Assembly (NCBI RefSeq): GCF_011065895.1
Contig: NZ_JAALCR010000005.1
Coordinates: 186,001 to 250,000, forward strand
Source: Paludisphaera rhizosphaerae
GTDB taxonomy: Bacteria > Planctomycetota > Planctomycetia > Isosphaerales > Isosphaeraceae
Reading direction: 5' to 3'
Length of the DNA stretch: 64,000 bases
In this document: positions 28,212 to 37,394 of the stretch, one piece after another
How positions within the stretch are numbered: position 1 is the stretch's first letter
How the letters are laid out: each line of letters starts with the position of its first letter
Notes under the pieces: model-generated
What the model saw: only the letters and a program-made list of their open reading frames with translations
Database searches by the model: none
Told to the model about the DNA's origin: nothing
Position numbers and translations under genes: made by a program

Positions 28212-31200
28212 ATGAACACGAGCCATCCCGACGAGGAGGGGATCTTTCATACGGCCCGAGGGATCGGCGACCCCGAGGCGCGGGCCGCATATCTCGCGGA
28301 CGCCTGCGCGGGCGACGCGGCGTTGCGACGCCGGGTCGGGAGGTTGCTGCGGGTCCACGAGCAGGACGGGAGCTTTCTGGCCGAACCCGTCTGTGCAGCT
28401 CGCCTGGAACGCTCGGCCGCGGGAGAGGGGCCCGGCGACCTCATCGGCCCGTATCGACTGGTCGAGCCGATCGGCGAGGGGGGGATGGGGGTCGTGTACT
28501 CGGCCGAGCAGTCCGATCCGATCCGCCGCCTGGTCGCCCTGAAGGTGGTCAAGCCGGGGATGGACACCCGCCAGGTCATCGCCCGATTCGAGATCGAGCG
28601 TCAGGCCCTGGCGATGATGGATCACCCCAACATCGCCCGAGTCTTCGACGCCGGCGCCACGGCGCAGGGGCGGCCCTACTTCGTCATGGAGTTGGTCCCC
28701 GGCCCGCCGATCACGGAATACTGCGACCGGGAGCGGCTCACCATCCCAGAGCGGCTGGAGCTGTTCGTGCTGGTCTGCCGGGCCGTGCAGCATGCCCACC
28801 AGAAGGGGGTGATCCACCGCGACCTGAAACCCTCCAACATTTTGGTGAAGCTGCACGACGGAGTCGCGACGCCCAAGGTCATCGACTTTGGGATCGCCAA
28901 GGCCGTCGAGGCGAGTCTCACCGGCAGGACGGTCTACACCACCACCGCCGCGCAGTTCGTCGGCACGCCGATGTACATGAGCCCCGAGCAGGCCGGGCTC
29001 TCGGGCGTGGACGTCGATACGCGGAGCGACGTCTATTCCCTGGGCGTGGTGCTGTACGAACTGCTCACCGGCACGACCCCCTTCGACGCCACGACCTTCC
29101 GCGAAGCGGCCTTCGACGAACTCCGCCGCCTCATCCGCGAAGACGACCCGCCGAAGCCGAGCACCCGCCTCGGCTCGCTGGGCGAGACCCTCACATCCGT
29201 CTCAGCCGATCGCCGGACCGAAGCCCGCCGCCTGGATCGGACCATCCGCGGCGATCTCGACTGGATGGTGATGAAGGCGCTGGAGAAGGATCGCCGACGT
29301 CGCTACCAGACGGCCAACGACTTCGCCCGCGACGTCATGAAGTTCCTGAACGACGAGCCTGTCGACGCGCGCCCGCCATCGGCGTGGTATCAGTTCACGA
29401 AGTACGCCCGCCGGAACCGACCGACGTTGATCACAGCCGCTCTGGTGGGACTGGCGCTGGTCGCCGGCACCGTCGGGAGCGCCTGGCAGGCGGTCCGAGC
29501 GACGAGAGCCGAGCGCAGCGCCCAGGAACACCAACGGCGGTCCGAGAGGCACTTCTATGCGTTCAACCTGCGCCAGGTCCAGGAGATCATTGAACAGGGA
29601 GAGGTCGAGAGGGCCCAGGAAAGACTCGCTTCTTTGCGAGACGAGTTGGGCGAGCGAAAGACGAGCGACTTCGGGTGGCGTTACCTCCACCTGCTCGCCG
29701 CCCGTGCGGTCGAGACTTTCGTGAAACATCCGGCCGACATCGGCCCGATAAGGATCTCGCCCGACGGACGGCTTCTCGCATCGGGCGATCTGCGGGGGAT
29801 GATCCGCTTGACGGATCTGACGTCGGGACGGGTTCTCAACACGATCGACGGCAAGTCGGGTTTCGTGAGGGATCTGTCGTTCTCCCCTGACAGTCGCTAT
29901 CTGCTCGCGGACGTCGAGACCGTCGAGTCGCCGAATCGCGTCGAGACCGTGATCTGGGAGATATCGACCGGGAATCGCGTCGGGAGCGTCGGCCCTTACG
30001 ATGTCACGTGGATGTGGCCATCTGCGTTCTCATCGTCGGGCCGTCGGCTGGCCCTGGTCTCGCGAGCGACCGAAGAGGGCCCGGTTACGGCAACGCTTTT
30101 CGACTTCGCGTCGCGACCTGCCCGGCCGGTCCTTCTCAACGAGCTTCGGTTCCAGTTCATAGGTCGCATCGCCCTCGATCACGCAACAGTCGGGTCGCAG
30201 CCTTACGACAGCTCGTTCACAGTCTTCGACACCGAGACGTTTCAACGCCGCTGGACCCTGTCGGCTGAAGCCCGCGATCATGGCAGCCCCGTACTCTCGG
30301 AGGACGGCCGGCGAATCGGCCTTGAGAACGACCAATATATCGTGATCCGAGATACCGCGACGGGTGAAGAGCAGAGTCGAGTGGTGCGCGGCGAGGGGTC
30401 GCGGCTCATCGAGATCTACGCGCTCAGCCGCGACGGAGGAATGCTCCTGGCCCGGTCGGAGCCTCCCCTGAGCCTGTCCTTGATCAACCTGAAGGACGAG
30501 CCGCCGCAACCACGGCGCGAGATCCCGCTGGAGAATCCCGAACGCTATCAAAGAGCCCTGGCCTTTTTCTCGCCGGATGCCTCGAAGGTCGCCGTGACGC
30601 CCCTCGACGGTAGAAACGAGCCCGGGCCGGTCACGGTCTGGGAATCGGCCACGGGGCGTCATTTGGCGACGTACCCGGGCCAGGCGCGGGTGCTCTCCGA
30701 AGTTTTCTCCCCGGATGGAGAATCGCTGTTCCTGAAGTGCGACGATGTGGTGTGGCGATGGTGGTTCGGGCGGGCGCGGTACGTCGCGCCGGAGCGGCTC
30801 GACGGTCACCGGGACGAAGCGTGGGCGCTCGCTTTCTCGCCCCAGGGCCGCGTCCTGGCTTCCGGCAGCGACGATACCGAGAACGACGACACGATCAAGC
30901 TCTGGGATCCGGCGACAGGGCGGCTCCTCAAGAGTTGGCGCGCCGATCCCGGCACGGTCTCGGCCCTCGCCTTCTCGCCAGACGGCCGCGTCCTCGCCTC
31001 TGCGAGCCTCGACCCCTCGAAGAACCTCCGCCTCTGGGACGTCGAGAACGGCCTCCTGCGCCGTGCCCTGATCGGCCACACCGATAAGGTCCGCTCGGTC
31101 GCCTTCTCACCGGACGGCCGCATCCTCGCGTCGGCCGGGGCCGACCGTACGATCCGGCTCTGGGAAGCCGCGACCGGTCGTCCGCTGGCCTCGCTCTCAG

Positions 31201-31718
31201 GGCACGCCAACGTCATTCGCAAGGTGGTCTTCAGCCCGGACGGCCGAACTCTCGCCTCGGCTTGCAACGACAGGACCGTGCGTCTGTGGAACGTCGCCTC
31301 AGCCCGGGAGACGCGGACGTCCCACGGTCTCGAGAAGTATGCGGCCGTCGCCTTCGCCCCTGATGGTTCGACGCTCGCCGCGGCCGACGAAGGGGGCGAC
31401 ATCGCCGTTTGGGACGTGGCCACGGGTGACCGCCAACGCGTGATTCACTGCGAGTCGACCCGGCTCATGACCCTGGCCTATTCACCCGACGGACAAACCC
31501 TGGCCGCGGCGGGCATGGGCCGATCGATTCGCGTCTGGGACGTCCTCACCGGCCAGGAACTTCTGACTCTCCGAGGCCATGCCGCCCAGATCAACGATCT
31601 GGCGTTCGAGCCCAACGGCAACGTCCTCGCCTCGTGCAGCCACAACGGCGAGGTCAGGCTCTGGCGTGCGAATCAACGACTTGCCGGCGCCGTCGAACCC
31701 TCGTCCAGCCGGCCCTAA
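28212..31718 (+). CDS. Transmembrane Ser/Thr protein kinase with WD40 C-terminus (kinase 2)
   Basis: 1168 aa from ATG 28212, chosen by alignment with kinase 1 (both start MN.S, with a DEE motif) and a GGAG upstream. Kinase core: IGEGGMGVVY (about 87), VALKVVK, HRDLKPSN (about 202), DFGIAKA (about 224), SPEQAG. Transmembrane helix about 406-428 (LITAALVGLALVAGTVGS). A degenerate beta-propeller region (about 490-850) is followed by seven or so clear WD40 repeats (about 860-1160; for example SVAFSPDGRILASAGADRTIRLW). Probably a receptor kinase whose propeller reads a signal or binds partners on the far side of the membrane. Element D follows the stop. Confidence 0.92.
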   Translation: MNTSHPDEEGIFHTARGIGDPEARAAYLADACAGDAALRRRVGRLLRVHEQDGSFLAEPVCAARLERSAAGEGPGDLIGPYRLVEPIGEGGMGVVYSAEQSDPIRRLVALKVVKPGMDTRQVIARFEIERQALAMMDHPNIARVFDAGATAQGRPYFVMELVPGPPITEYCDRERLTIPERLELFVLVCRAVQHAHQKGVIHRDLKPSNILVKLHDGVATPKVIDFGIAKAVEASLTGRTVYTTTAAQFVGTPMYMSPEQAGLSGVDVDTRSDVYSLGVVLYELLTGTTPFDATTFREAAFDELRRLIREDDPPKPSTRLGSLGETLTSVSADRRTEARRLDRTIRGDLDWMVMKALEKDRRRRYQTANDFARDVMKFLNDEPVDARPPSAWYQFTKYARRNRPTLITAALVGLALVAGTVGSAWQAVRATRAERSAQEHQRRSERHFYAFNLRQVQEIIEQGEVERAQERLASLRDELGERKTSDFGWRYLHLLAARAVETFVKHPADIGPIRISPDGRLLASGDLRGMIRLTDLTSGRVLNTIDGKSGFVRDLSFSPDSRYLLADVETVESPNRVETVIWEISTGNRVGSVGPYDVTWMWPSAFSSSGRRLALVSRATEEGPVTATLFDFASRPARPVLLNELRFQFIGRIALDHATVGSQPYDSSFTVFDTETFQRRWTLSAEARDHGSPVLSEDGRRIGLENDQYIVIRDTATGEEQSRVVRGEGSRLIEIYALSRDGGMLLARSEPPLSLSLINLKDEPPQPRREIPLENPERYQRALAFFSPDASKVAVTPLDGRNEPGPVTVWESATGRHLATYPGQARVLSEVFSPDGESLFLKCDDVVWRWWFGRARYVAPERLDGHRDEAWALAFSPQGRVLASGSDDTENDDTIKLWDPATGRLLKSWRADPGTVSALAFSPDGRVLASASLDPSKNLRLWDVENGLLRRALIGHTDKVRSVAFSPDGRILASAGADRTIRLWEAATGRPLASLSGHANVIRKVVFSPDGRTLASACNDRTVRLWNVASARETRTSHGLEKYAAVAFAPDGSTLAAADEGGDIAVWDVATGDRQRVIHCESTRLMTLAYSPDGQTLAAAGMGRSIRVWDVLTGQELLTLRGHAAQINDLAFEPNGNVLASCSHNGEVRLWRANQRLAGAVEPSSSRP

Positions 31719-31737
31719 CCCTGTTCGATCGGAAGCG

Positions 31738-31821
31738 TTTTTCAGATTCCTTTCTCATCCCGCTGGGCCGCAGCCGCCCCGATTTCGCATTGGCCGGTGA
31801 AGAGCGAACGAAGCTCCGCTG
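31738..31821 (+). promoter_or_regulatory. Intergenic element copy D, after kinase 2, without a downstream gene
   Basis: T-run at 31738-31742, the core CCGATTTCGCAT as in A and C, then the 35-bp second half identical to copy B (31786-31820). No plus-strand gene follows: the next gene is the minus-strand serine hydrolase ending at 31925. The copy therefore looks like a leftover of a duplicated unit. Confidence 0.55.
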
Positions 31822-31924
31822 ACGTAAGTTCTCCCCCTGGTTGTCGTGGGTCTGTGATGCGAGGCCGACGCACGTCTCTCTTCTCCCTCTCATCGTGTCA
31901 ATTGAACACACGCCTCCGCATCGG

Positions 31925-33349
31925 TCACTCCCCCGGCTGAATCATCAGGCCGGCGACCTTGCCCGCCTTGTCGAGGACGAACGACGCCCGGACAGTCTCG
32001 TTCGCGAAGGCCGCTCGGTAGCGCAGGCGGAGAGTCTCGCCGACCTCTTTGCGCTCGACGAGTTGGAAAGCCTTCAAGGCGCCGAAGTCGGGGAGCTTGC
32101 CGGCGGTCTCCTTGATGCGGGGGACGAGAGCCGTCTTGGCGGCTTCGGCGAAGAGATCGGGATCGGCCTCGCCTTTGACGGCGGCCTCGAGGACGCCGCG
32201 GAGTCGCTTGGTGGCGGCCTCATCGGCGTCGGCGATCGGTTCCAGCGGCTTCTCGACGAGCGCCGGGACGACCAGGCCAGCGATCTTGCGGGCCATCTCG
32301 CCGGCGTGGCCCCCTTCGAGGTTGGTCAGAACGATGATGGTCAGCCGGTCGTCGAGGAATCGGGCGATCTCGGTGGAGAAGCCCGGGATGCCGCCGCCGT
32401 GGGCGACCTCGCGATGGCCGGCGACCTTCGTCACCCCCCAGCCGAATCCGTAGGAGGCTTCGCCCTCCTTGAGCGGGGTCGGCTTCCACATCTTCTCCAG
32501 GGTCGGGCCGTCGAGGATCTTGCCGCCGGCCAGGGCGGCGTCCCATTTCACGAGATCGGCGACGGTCGAAACCAACGCCCCGGCGGAGAACGGCTGAGTC
32601 GGGCTGACGTACTCGCCGTTCTTCAACTCCTTACCGTCCCATTCGTACCCCTGCGCCCGGCCTGGAATCACGGCGCGAAGGTCGTTGACGCGAGTTTTGG
32701 TCATGCCCAGAGGCCGGAAGATCCGCTCGGCCAGGAATTCGCCGAATGGCTTGCCGGACGCCTGTTCCACGATCATGCCCAGCAGGAAGTAGCCCGTGTT
32801 GCTGTATTGCCACTTCTCGCCCGAGGGGAACTCCAGAGGCTCCTTCGCCACCAGGTCGAGGATCTCGCGAGGGGCGAAATCCTTCCGCGTCATCTTGTCG
32901 AAATCCTTGACGGACGTGTAACTCTTGATGCCCGACGTGTGGGTGAGAAGCTGACGGACGGTGACGTCCTTCCAGGCTGCGGGAAGGTCCTTAAGCCGGT
33001 CCGAAATCTTGTCGTCGAGCTTCAGCTTGCCGTCGCCGACCAGCAGCATGACGGCCGTCGCCGTGAACGTCTTGGTCACCGAGGCGAGCTGATAGACCGT
33101 CTGATCCGTGGCCGGGACGCCCAGCTCGACGTTCGCCAGCCCGTACCCCTTCGACAGCAACACCTTGCCGTCCTTCACGACCGCCACCGAAGCCCCCGGC
33201 ACGTGCCGCTTGGCCATCGCCTCGCGCATATACGCGTCGACGCTCTCGACGACCGATACGGATGGCGCAGGAGTCTGGGCTCCCGCCGACGAGACGACCG
33301 AAGCCAACGCGAAAGCGAGGAGAACCGGGGCAATCGTCCGCCTGTTCAT
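31925..33349 (-). CDS. Exported serine hydrolase (beta-lactamase/class C fold)
   Basis: 474 aa from ATG 33349 (ATG 33358 also possible; the frame is open to 33580). Signal peptide MNRRTIAPVLLAFALASVVS, cut near AGAQ. The three motifs of the family are seen: SVTK (SxxK, about 92-95), YSN (about 186) and HGGG in place of KTG (about 340). A C-terminal extension of about 100 aa (DEAATKRLRGVLEAAV...LMIQPGE) resembles the DUF3471-type tail found in such proteins. Periplasmic; could be an esterase, D-aminopeptidase or carboxypeptidase rather than an antibiotic-degrading enzyme. Confidence 0.9.
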   Translation of the reverse strand: MNRRTIAPVLLAFALASVVSSAGAQTPAPSVSVVESVDAYMREAMAKRHVPGASVAVVKDGKVLLSKGYGLANVELGVPATDQTVYQLASVTKTFTATAVMLLVGDGKLKLDDKISDRLKDLPAAWKDVTVRQLLTHTSGIKSYTSVKDFDKMTRKDFAPREILDLVAKEPLEFPSGEKWQYSNTGYFLLGMIVEQASGKPFGEFLAERIFRPLGMTKTRVNDLRAVIPGRAQGYEWDGKELKNGEYVSPTQPFSAGALVSTVADLVKWDAALAGGKILDGPTLEKMWKPTPLKEGEASYGFGWGVTKVAGHREVAHGGGIPGFSTEIARFLDDRLTIIVLTNLEGGHAGEMARKIAGLVVPALVEKPLEPIADADEAATKRLRGVLEAAVKGEADPDLFAEAAKTALVPRIKETAGKLPDFGALKAFQLVERKEVGETLRLRYRAAFANETVRASFVLDKAGKVAGLMIQPGE

Positions 33350-33452
33350 GGCATCCATCCTGATCGAAGTGAGCCGAGGGGTCGTCGCGATCAACACCCG
33401 GGGTATTCGATCGGGAAGGGCCAAGTATTGGAAGGGGGGGCGTGCATCTTGT

Positions 33453-34832
33453 CTACTCGGGCTGGCGGACACCTCGCTCCAGTTCGTCCTGCTTGGCCTT
33501 CTCACGGTCCAACTCGGCTCGCCTGGAGTTCTCCTCATCGCGAGCCTTCGCGAGGTTGCTCCTGAGCGATTCGCCCCCATCGATCACGAAGATCTCCAGG
33601 ATCTTTCGCTTACTTTCGGCCACCTCCCGCGCAAGCTGGGCTTTATGGAGGTTCAGATCCGCGGAGAGCTTCTGGTCCTGGGAGATGTACTTCTTCTCGA
33701 ACATCTTCTTGGCCCATTCGGCGCGATCAGCGGTCCGTGCGAGGTCGTCCTCGGCAAGTTTGATCTCGCCTTCGACGGTGGCTCTATCGAGCTTGTTCTC
33801 CGTGCTGACTCCGAATTCCTCCAGGCTGATCTCAGCGAGAACCCGGTTCTGCCGGGCGATCTCGTAACGGGCCTCGGCCTTGCGCACGGCAAAACGTTGG
33901 GCGACGAGGTCTTTCCGGGAAGACGGAGTTTGACGGGAAGGCTCGGGACGGATGGTCGTCTTGACCTGACCCTCGCCAGCCCCGGCTGCTTCCTGGCTCC
34001 CCCGGACGTACGAGCCGGCACTTCCGGCGGCCAAACCGACGAGGACCACGGCGGCGGCGAGGGATCGAATCTTGATCCAGAACATGGTGCGAAGAACTCC
34101 CTGAGCGAGCGACAAAACGTGCGGCGAGACCCCGAGCCCCGTCGCCAGGCCGACCGAGGTTGGCAGGGTCGAGGCGACAGCCCGGCCCATCGTGTCGACG
34201 GCCGCCGCGGCGACGGCCAGCCCCACGCCCCGGCGAGTCAGGCGGTCGCGGACCATCCGCCGGCCACGCGCCTGGCGGCTCTTGACGGTCCCCACCGGCC
34301 AGCCCAGCAGCCGAGCCGTCTCGGAGTGGGTGCGCCCCTCCAGGTCGCAGAGGACCACCGCCGCGCGATACCGCTCCGGCAGTCGGGCCAGTTCCTCGTG
34401 AATCGCGGCGTCGCGGTCGAGGTCCACCGAGACGGCCGGCTCCATATCGCGGCCAGCGAGCCGAAGTTCGTTACGACGGCGTCGGATGGCTGTCGCTCGG
34501 AGGCCGGACGCGGTTTGCCAGGCGACGCGATGCAGCCAGGGCCCAATCGATCCCCTCACCCGCAGCGTCCCCGCCTTCCGGGCCAGGACCAGGAAGGCCG
34601 CCTGCGAAGCGTCCTCCGCCTCGTGCTCGTTCCGGAGGACCGCGAAACAAGCCCGGCGGACCATCGCCCCGTGTCGCTCCACCAGCACCGCGAAAGCCAA
34701 CTCCGACGCCTCGTCCGACCCGGTCGAATACCGTTCCAGCAGTTGGCCGTCGGTCAGGTCGCCCACAACGCCCAACAGGTGAAGCGTCTGAAACGGCTGG
34801 GCTCGCCCTTCGTTGCGTCTTCCCACTGCCAT
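33453..34832 (-). CDS. Membrane-tethered ECF-like sigma factor with coiled-coil tail
   Basis: 459 aa. Region 2 (about 25-110; FAVLVERHGAMVRRACFAVLRNEHEAEDASQAAFLVLARKAG is the planctomycete version) and region 4 (about 145-200; LPERYRAAVVLCDLEGRTHSETARLLGWPVGTVKSRQARG). After a Gly/Ala-rich stretch comes one hydrophobic helix (about 255-275; IRSLAAAVVLVGLAAGSAGS), then about 180 residues of charged coiled coil (EIARQNRVLAEISLEE, KLDRATVEGEIKLAEDD). A sigma factor fused to a membrane segment and an extracytoplasmic tail could carry its own sensor. This architecture is frequent in planctomycetes; how it is released is unknown. Confidence 0.85.
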   Translation of the reverse strand: MAVGRRNEGRAQPFQTLHLLGVVGDLTDGQLLERYSTGSDEASELAFAVLVERHGAMVRRACFAVLRNEHEAEDASQAAFLVLARKAGTLRVRGSIGPWLHRVAWQTASGLRATAIRRRRNELRLAGRDMEPAVSVDLDRDAAIHEELARLPERYRAAVVLCDLEGRTHSETARLLGWPVGTVKSRQARGRRMVRDRLTRRGVGLAVAAAAVDTMGRAVASTLPTSVGLATGLGVSPHVLSLAQGVLRTMFWIKIRSLAAAVVLVGLAAGSAGSYVRGSQEAAGAGEGQVKTTIRPEPSRQTPSSRKDLVAQRFAVRKAEARYEIARQNRVLAEISLEEFGVSTENKLDRATVEGEIKLAEDDLARTADRAEWAKKMFEKKYISQDQKLSADLNLHKAQLAREVAESKRKILEIFVIDGGESLRSNLAKARDEENSRRAELDREKAKQDELERGVRQPE

Positions 34833-35184
34833 GACGCCCCCTCCCCCACCCTTCGCCCGGCCGACTCGCCAGATTCCTCACAAGATAATGGCGCGAGCCC
34901 GTCGATCGGTTCCAGAAACTCAAGGACTCGAGATTTATCAAGCATGCAAGGACACCGAGTTCGATCGGCCTTCGAGTATGGCGGGGGATCTGGTAGAATT
35001 CCCGGATTGGACGGAATCCGAGCCTGGACGCCGAGGAAGAGCGTCGGCGGGGGTGGCCCGATGGGTGCACTCCGGCCGATAGATATCGCGAGGGGGGCGG
35101 AACGCCGCGCGCCTCTCGTCCGGTCGGTACGGCTCGGCGGCCAAGTCACGGCGACGGTCTGGGGAATCCCTGCGAGGTTCGGCC
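34833..35184 (+). promoter_or_regulatory. Divergent intergenic region with promoter for the receiver gene
   Basis: 352 nt without a gene. A good sigma-70-like promoter lies on the plus strand: TTCGAG at 34971-34976, 17-bp spacer, TAGAAT at 34994-34999 (five of six at -10). It is about 185 nt before the TTG start of the receiver-domain gene. Nothing else recognised. Confidence 0.5.
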
Positions 35185-35649
35185 TTGGAAGATCAGAAAG
35201 CCCGCCCCAAAATCGTGATCGCCGACGACAACGCCCAGAACGTGGAGCTGCTGGAAGCGTATCTGTCGGACGTCGACTGCGACCTCCGCACGGCCCGCGA
35301 CGGCGAGGAGGCCATCCAGGTCGTCCAGGAGTTCAAGCCCGATCTCCTGCTGCTCGACGTCATGATGCCCCGGCTCTCCGGCTTCGAGGTCTCCCGCAAG
35401 CTCCGCTCCAACCCCGAGACCAAGGACATCCTCATCCTGATGGTCACGGCGCTCAACGAGGCGTCCGACTTCGAGCGCGGGGTGCAGGCCGGCACCGACG
35501 ACTTCCTGACCAAGCCCGTCAACAAGGTCGAGCTGCTCTGCCGGATCCGCAGCCTCCTGCGCGTCCGCCATCTGGAGAACCAGCTCGAACGGACGCTGGC
35601 CTATCTCTCCGAGTTCGAGGCCGCCAGCCGGGCGACCGAAGGGTCATGA
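35185..35649 (+). CDS. Single-domain response regulator (receiver)
   Basis: 154 aa, TTG start at 35185 with GAGG upstream (no ATG or GTG in a better place). A complete receiver: acidic pair IADDN (about 12-16), phosphorylation site Asp in LLLLDVMMP (about 58), Thr in MVTALNE (about 87) and Lys in FLTKPVN (about 109). The C-terminal 30 residues are a short helix (VRHLENQLERTLAYLSEFEAA), with no DNA-binding or enzymatic output. It probably works by binding a partner. The stop overlaps the methyltransferase start by 4 nt. The orphan sensor kinase at 37395 is a candidate phosphodonor. Confidence 0.9.
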   Translation: MEDQKARPKIVIADDNAQNVELLEAYLSDVDCDLRTARDGEEAIQVVQEFKPDLLLLDVMMPRLSGFEVSRKLRSNPETKDILILMVTALNEASDFERGVQAGTDDFLTKPVNKVELLCRIRSLLRVRHLENQLERTLAYLSEFEAASRATEGS

Positions 35650-36836
35650 CCACGCCCTCGGCTCGGGTCGTCCTGAAGCCGAAGCGCGCCCGCCCCCTGT
35701 TCGCCGGCCACCCCTGGGTCTTCGCCCAGTCCATCGCTCGCGTCGAAGGCTCGCCGGAGCCCGGCGACGAGGTCGAGGTCGTCAGCCATGAAGGGGCGAC
35801 CGTCGGCCGAGGCCTGTTTAATCCGTCGAGCGCCATCAGGGCCCGGCTCTATCGCTGGGACGGCGGGCCGCTCGACGACGCCTTCTGGAAGGCCCGGCTT
35901 GAAACCGCCGTCCAGCTCCGCCGCGACGTCCTCGGGCTCGACGCCCGGAACTCGGCCTACCGGCTCGTCTTCAGCGAGGGCGACGGCCTCTCCGGGCTGA
36001 CCGTCGACCGCTACGGTTCTTGCCTTGTCGCCCTCTTCTCAAGCCTCGCCCTGCACAGACGTCGGGACGCGATCCTGGACGCCCTCCGCGAACTGACCGG
36101 CGCCGAGGGGATCATCGCCCGGCCCGACCGCGCGGTGGCCAAGGAGGAAGGGCTCGACGTCGGCGACGTACGGATCGTCGGGACGATCCCGGAGGACCTG
36201 ACGGTCTTCGAGAATGGGCTGTCCTACAAGGTCGACGTTCTCCAGGGCCAGAAGACGGGATTCTACTGCGACCAGCGTGAGAACCGCGAGGCCGTCGCCC
36301 GTTACTGTCTCGGCAAGCGGGTGCTCGACCTCTTCTGCTTCACCGGAGGGTTCGCACTCAACGCGGCGAAGGCCGGCGCGGCGTCCGTGCGGGCCGTCGA
36401 CTCCTCGGCCCCCGCGCTGGCGACGGCCCGGGAGAACGCTCGCATCAACGAAGTCGCGAACGTTGAATTCGAGCAGGGGGACGTCCCCAAGATCCTCGAA
36501 CGGCTGAAGGCGGCCGGCGAGCGGTTCGACGTGGTGATCTGCGACCCGCCCAAGTACGCCGGCCACGCCCGCGACCTCGCCCCCGCGCTGGGCGCCTACG
36601 CCCGACTCAACCACGCCGCCGTCGACGTGCTGTCCCCCGGCGGAATCCTGGCGACCTGCTCATGCTCGGGCCTGGTCGATCGGGCGACCTTCCGCGACGT
36701 CCTGGCGAACGTCGCCGAGCACTCGCGCCGGCCGGTTCAGATCCTCGAACAGCGCGGCCAGGGGCCCGACCACCCCGTCTCGGCCCCCTGCCCCGAGACC
36801 GACTACCTGAAGTGCCTCATCGCGCGGGTCGGCTGA
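35646..36836 (+). CDS. RlmI-type SAM-dependent rRNA methyltransferase
   Basis: 396 aa from ATG 35646 (ATGA overlap with the receiver gene). The N-terminal PUA-like domain (VVLKPKRARPLFAGHPWVFAQSI...) is followed by an EEHEA-like linker and a Rossmann methyltransferase domain: VLDLFCFTGGFALNAAKAGA (SAM motif I), VDSSAPAL, and CDPPKYAG (motif IV), then TCSCSGLV. RlmI makes 5-methylcytidine at position 1962 of 23S rRNA in E. coli. Length matches. The 3' end overlaps the convergent gene at 36803 by 34 nt. Confidence 0.88.
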   Translation: MTTPSARVVLKPKRARPLFAGHPWVFAQSIARVEGSPEPGDEVEVVSHEGATVGRGLFNPSSAIRARLYRWDGGPLDDAFWKARLETAVQLRRDVLGLDARNSAYRLVFSEGDGLSGLTVDRYGSCLVALFSSLALHRRRDAILDALRELTGAEGIIARPDRAVAKEEGLDVGDVRIVGTIPEDLTVFENGLSYKVDVLQGQKTGFYCDQRENREAVARYCLGKRVLDLFCFTGGFALNAAKAGAASVRAVDSSAPALATARENARINEVANVEFEQGDVPKILERLKAAGERFDVVICDPPKYAGHARDLAPALGAYARLNHAAVDVLSPGGILATCSCSGLVDRATFRDVLANVAEHSRRPVQILEQRGQGPDHPVSAPCPETDYLKCLIARVG

Positions 36837-37381
36837 GCGGCGAGCGGGCCGAACCGCTCGTGCGGCGGCCGATTCTTGCGCTGCTTCTTCAGGAGTTCGA
36901 TCAACCCGTCGCGCTTCCCCCGGACCAGGTCGTATCGCTCGACCTTGCCCCGAGGCCCTTCGACAAGGGCTTCGCCGCAGCCGAAGCATAGGAGGACGCG
37001 AAAGGTCTCGCCGCCGGACGACCACTCGACGGCGTAGTCGGGATGGAAGCCGCCGCACTTCTTCTCGCCCGTGAACTCGTCGAAGAGGCCGCCGTCCTCC
37101 AGCATGGTACGCAGCGACTTGAGGTCGTCGCCGCTCAGGGTGAGAGGCGTCTGATAGAACGGGTATCCGGCCAACTGGATCGTCTTCGCGGAGGAGACCT
37201 CGGCCCGATAAGCGTCTTCCTCGTACATCTGGTGCGGGAGCCCCTCGTAGATAACGAGCCGTTCGGCCTGCGGGAGCGTCTCGCCGAGGCTCGGCCGCCT
37301 GGGACGCAGGAGGAGGAAGATCCCCGGCGCGATGGCCACGATCGTCGCGACCAGGATCAGGCGGCGTTTTCGACGATCCAT
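36803..37381 (-). CDS. Membrane-anchored protein with CxxC-type motif, unknown
   Basis: 192 aa from ATG 37381, 13 nt after the sensor kinase stop, so likely the same operon. Basic start (MDRRKRR) and one hydrophobic segment (about 9-24) give a signal anchor. The rest is a small soluble domain with TPLTLSGDDLKSLRTMLED, EKKCGGFHPDYAVEW and LLCFGCGEALVEG; three cysteines could bind a metal or form a disulfide. Family not recognised. The last 34 nt overlap the RlmI gene on the other strand. It may assist the kinase, by position only. Confidence 0.65.
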   Translation of the reverse strand: MDRRKRRLILVATIVAIAPGIFLLLRPRRPSLGETLPQAERLVIYEGLPHQMYEEDAYRAEVSSAKTIQLAGYPFYQTPLTLSGDDLKSLRTMLEDGGLFDEFTGEKKCGGFHPDYAVEWSSGGETFRVLLCFGCGEALVEGPRGKVERYDLVRGKRDGLIELLKKQRKNRPPHERFGPLAAQPTRAMRHFR

Positions 37382-37394
37382 GGCGGACAGCCCC

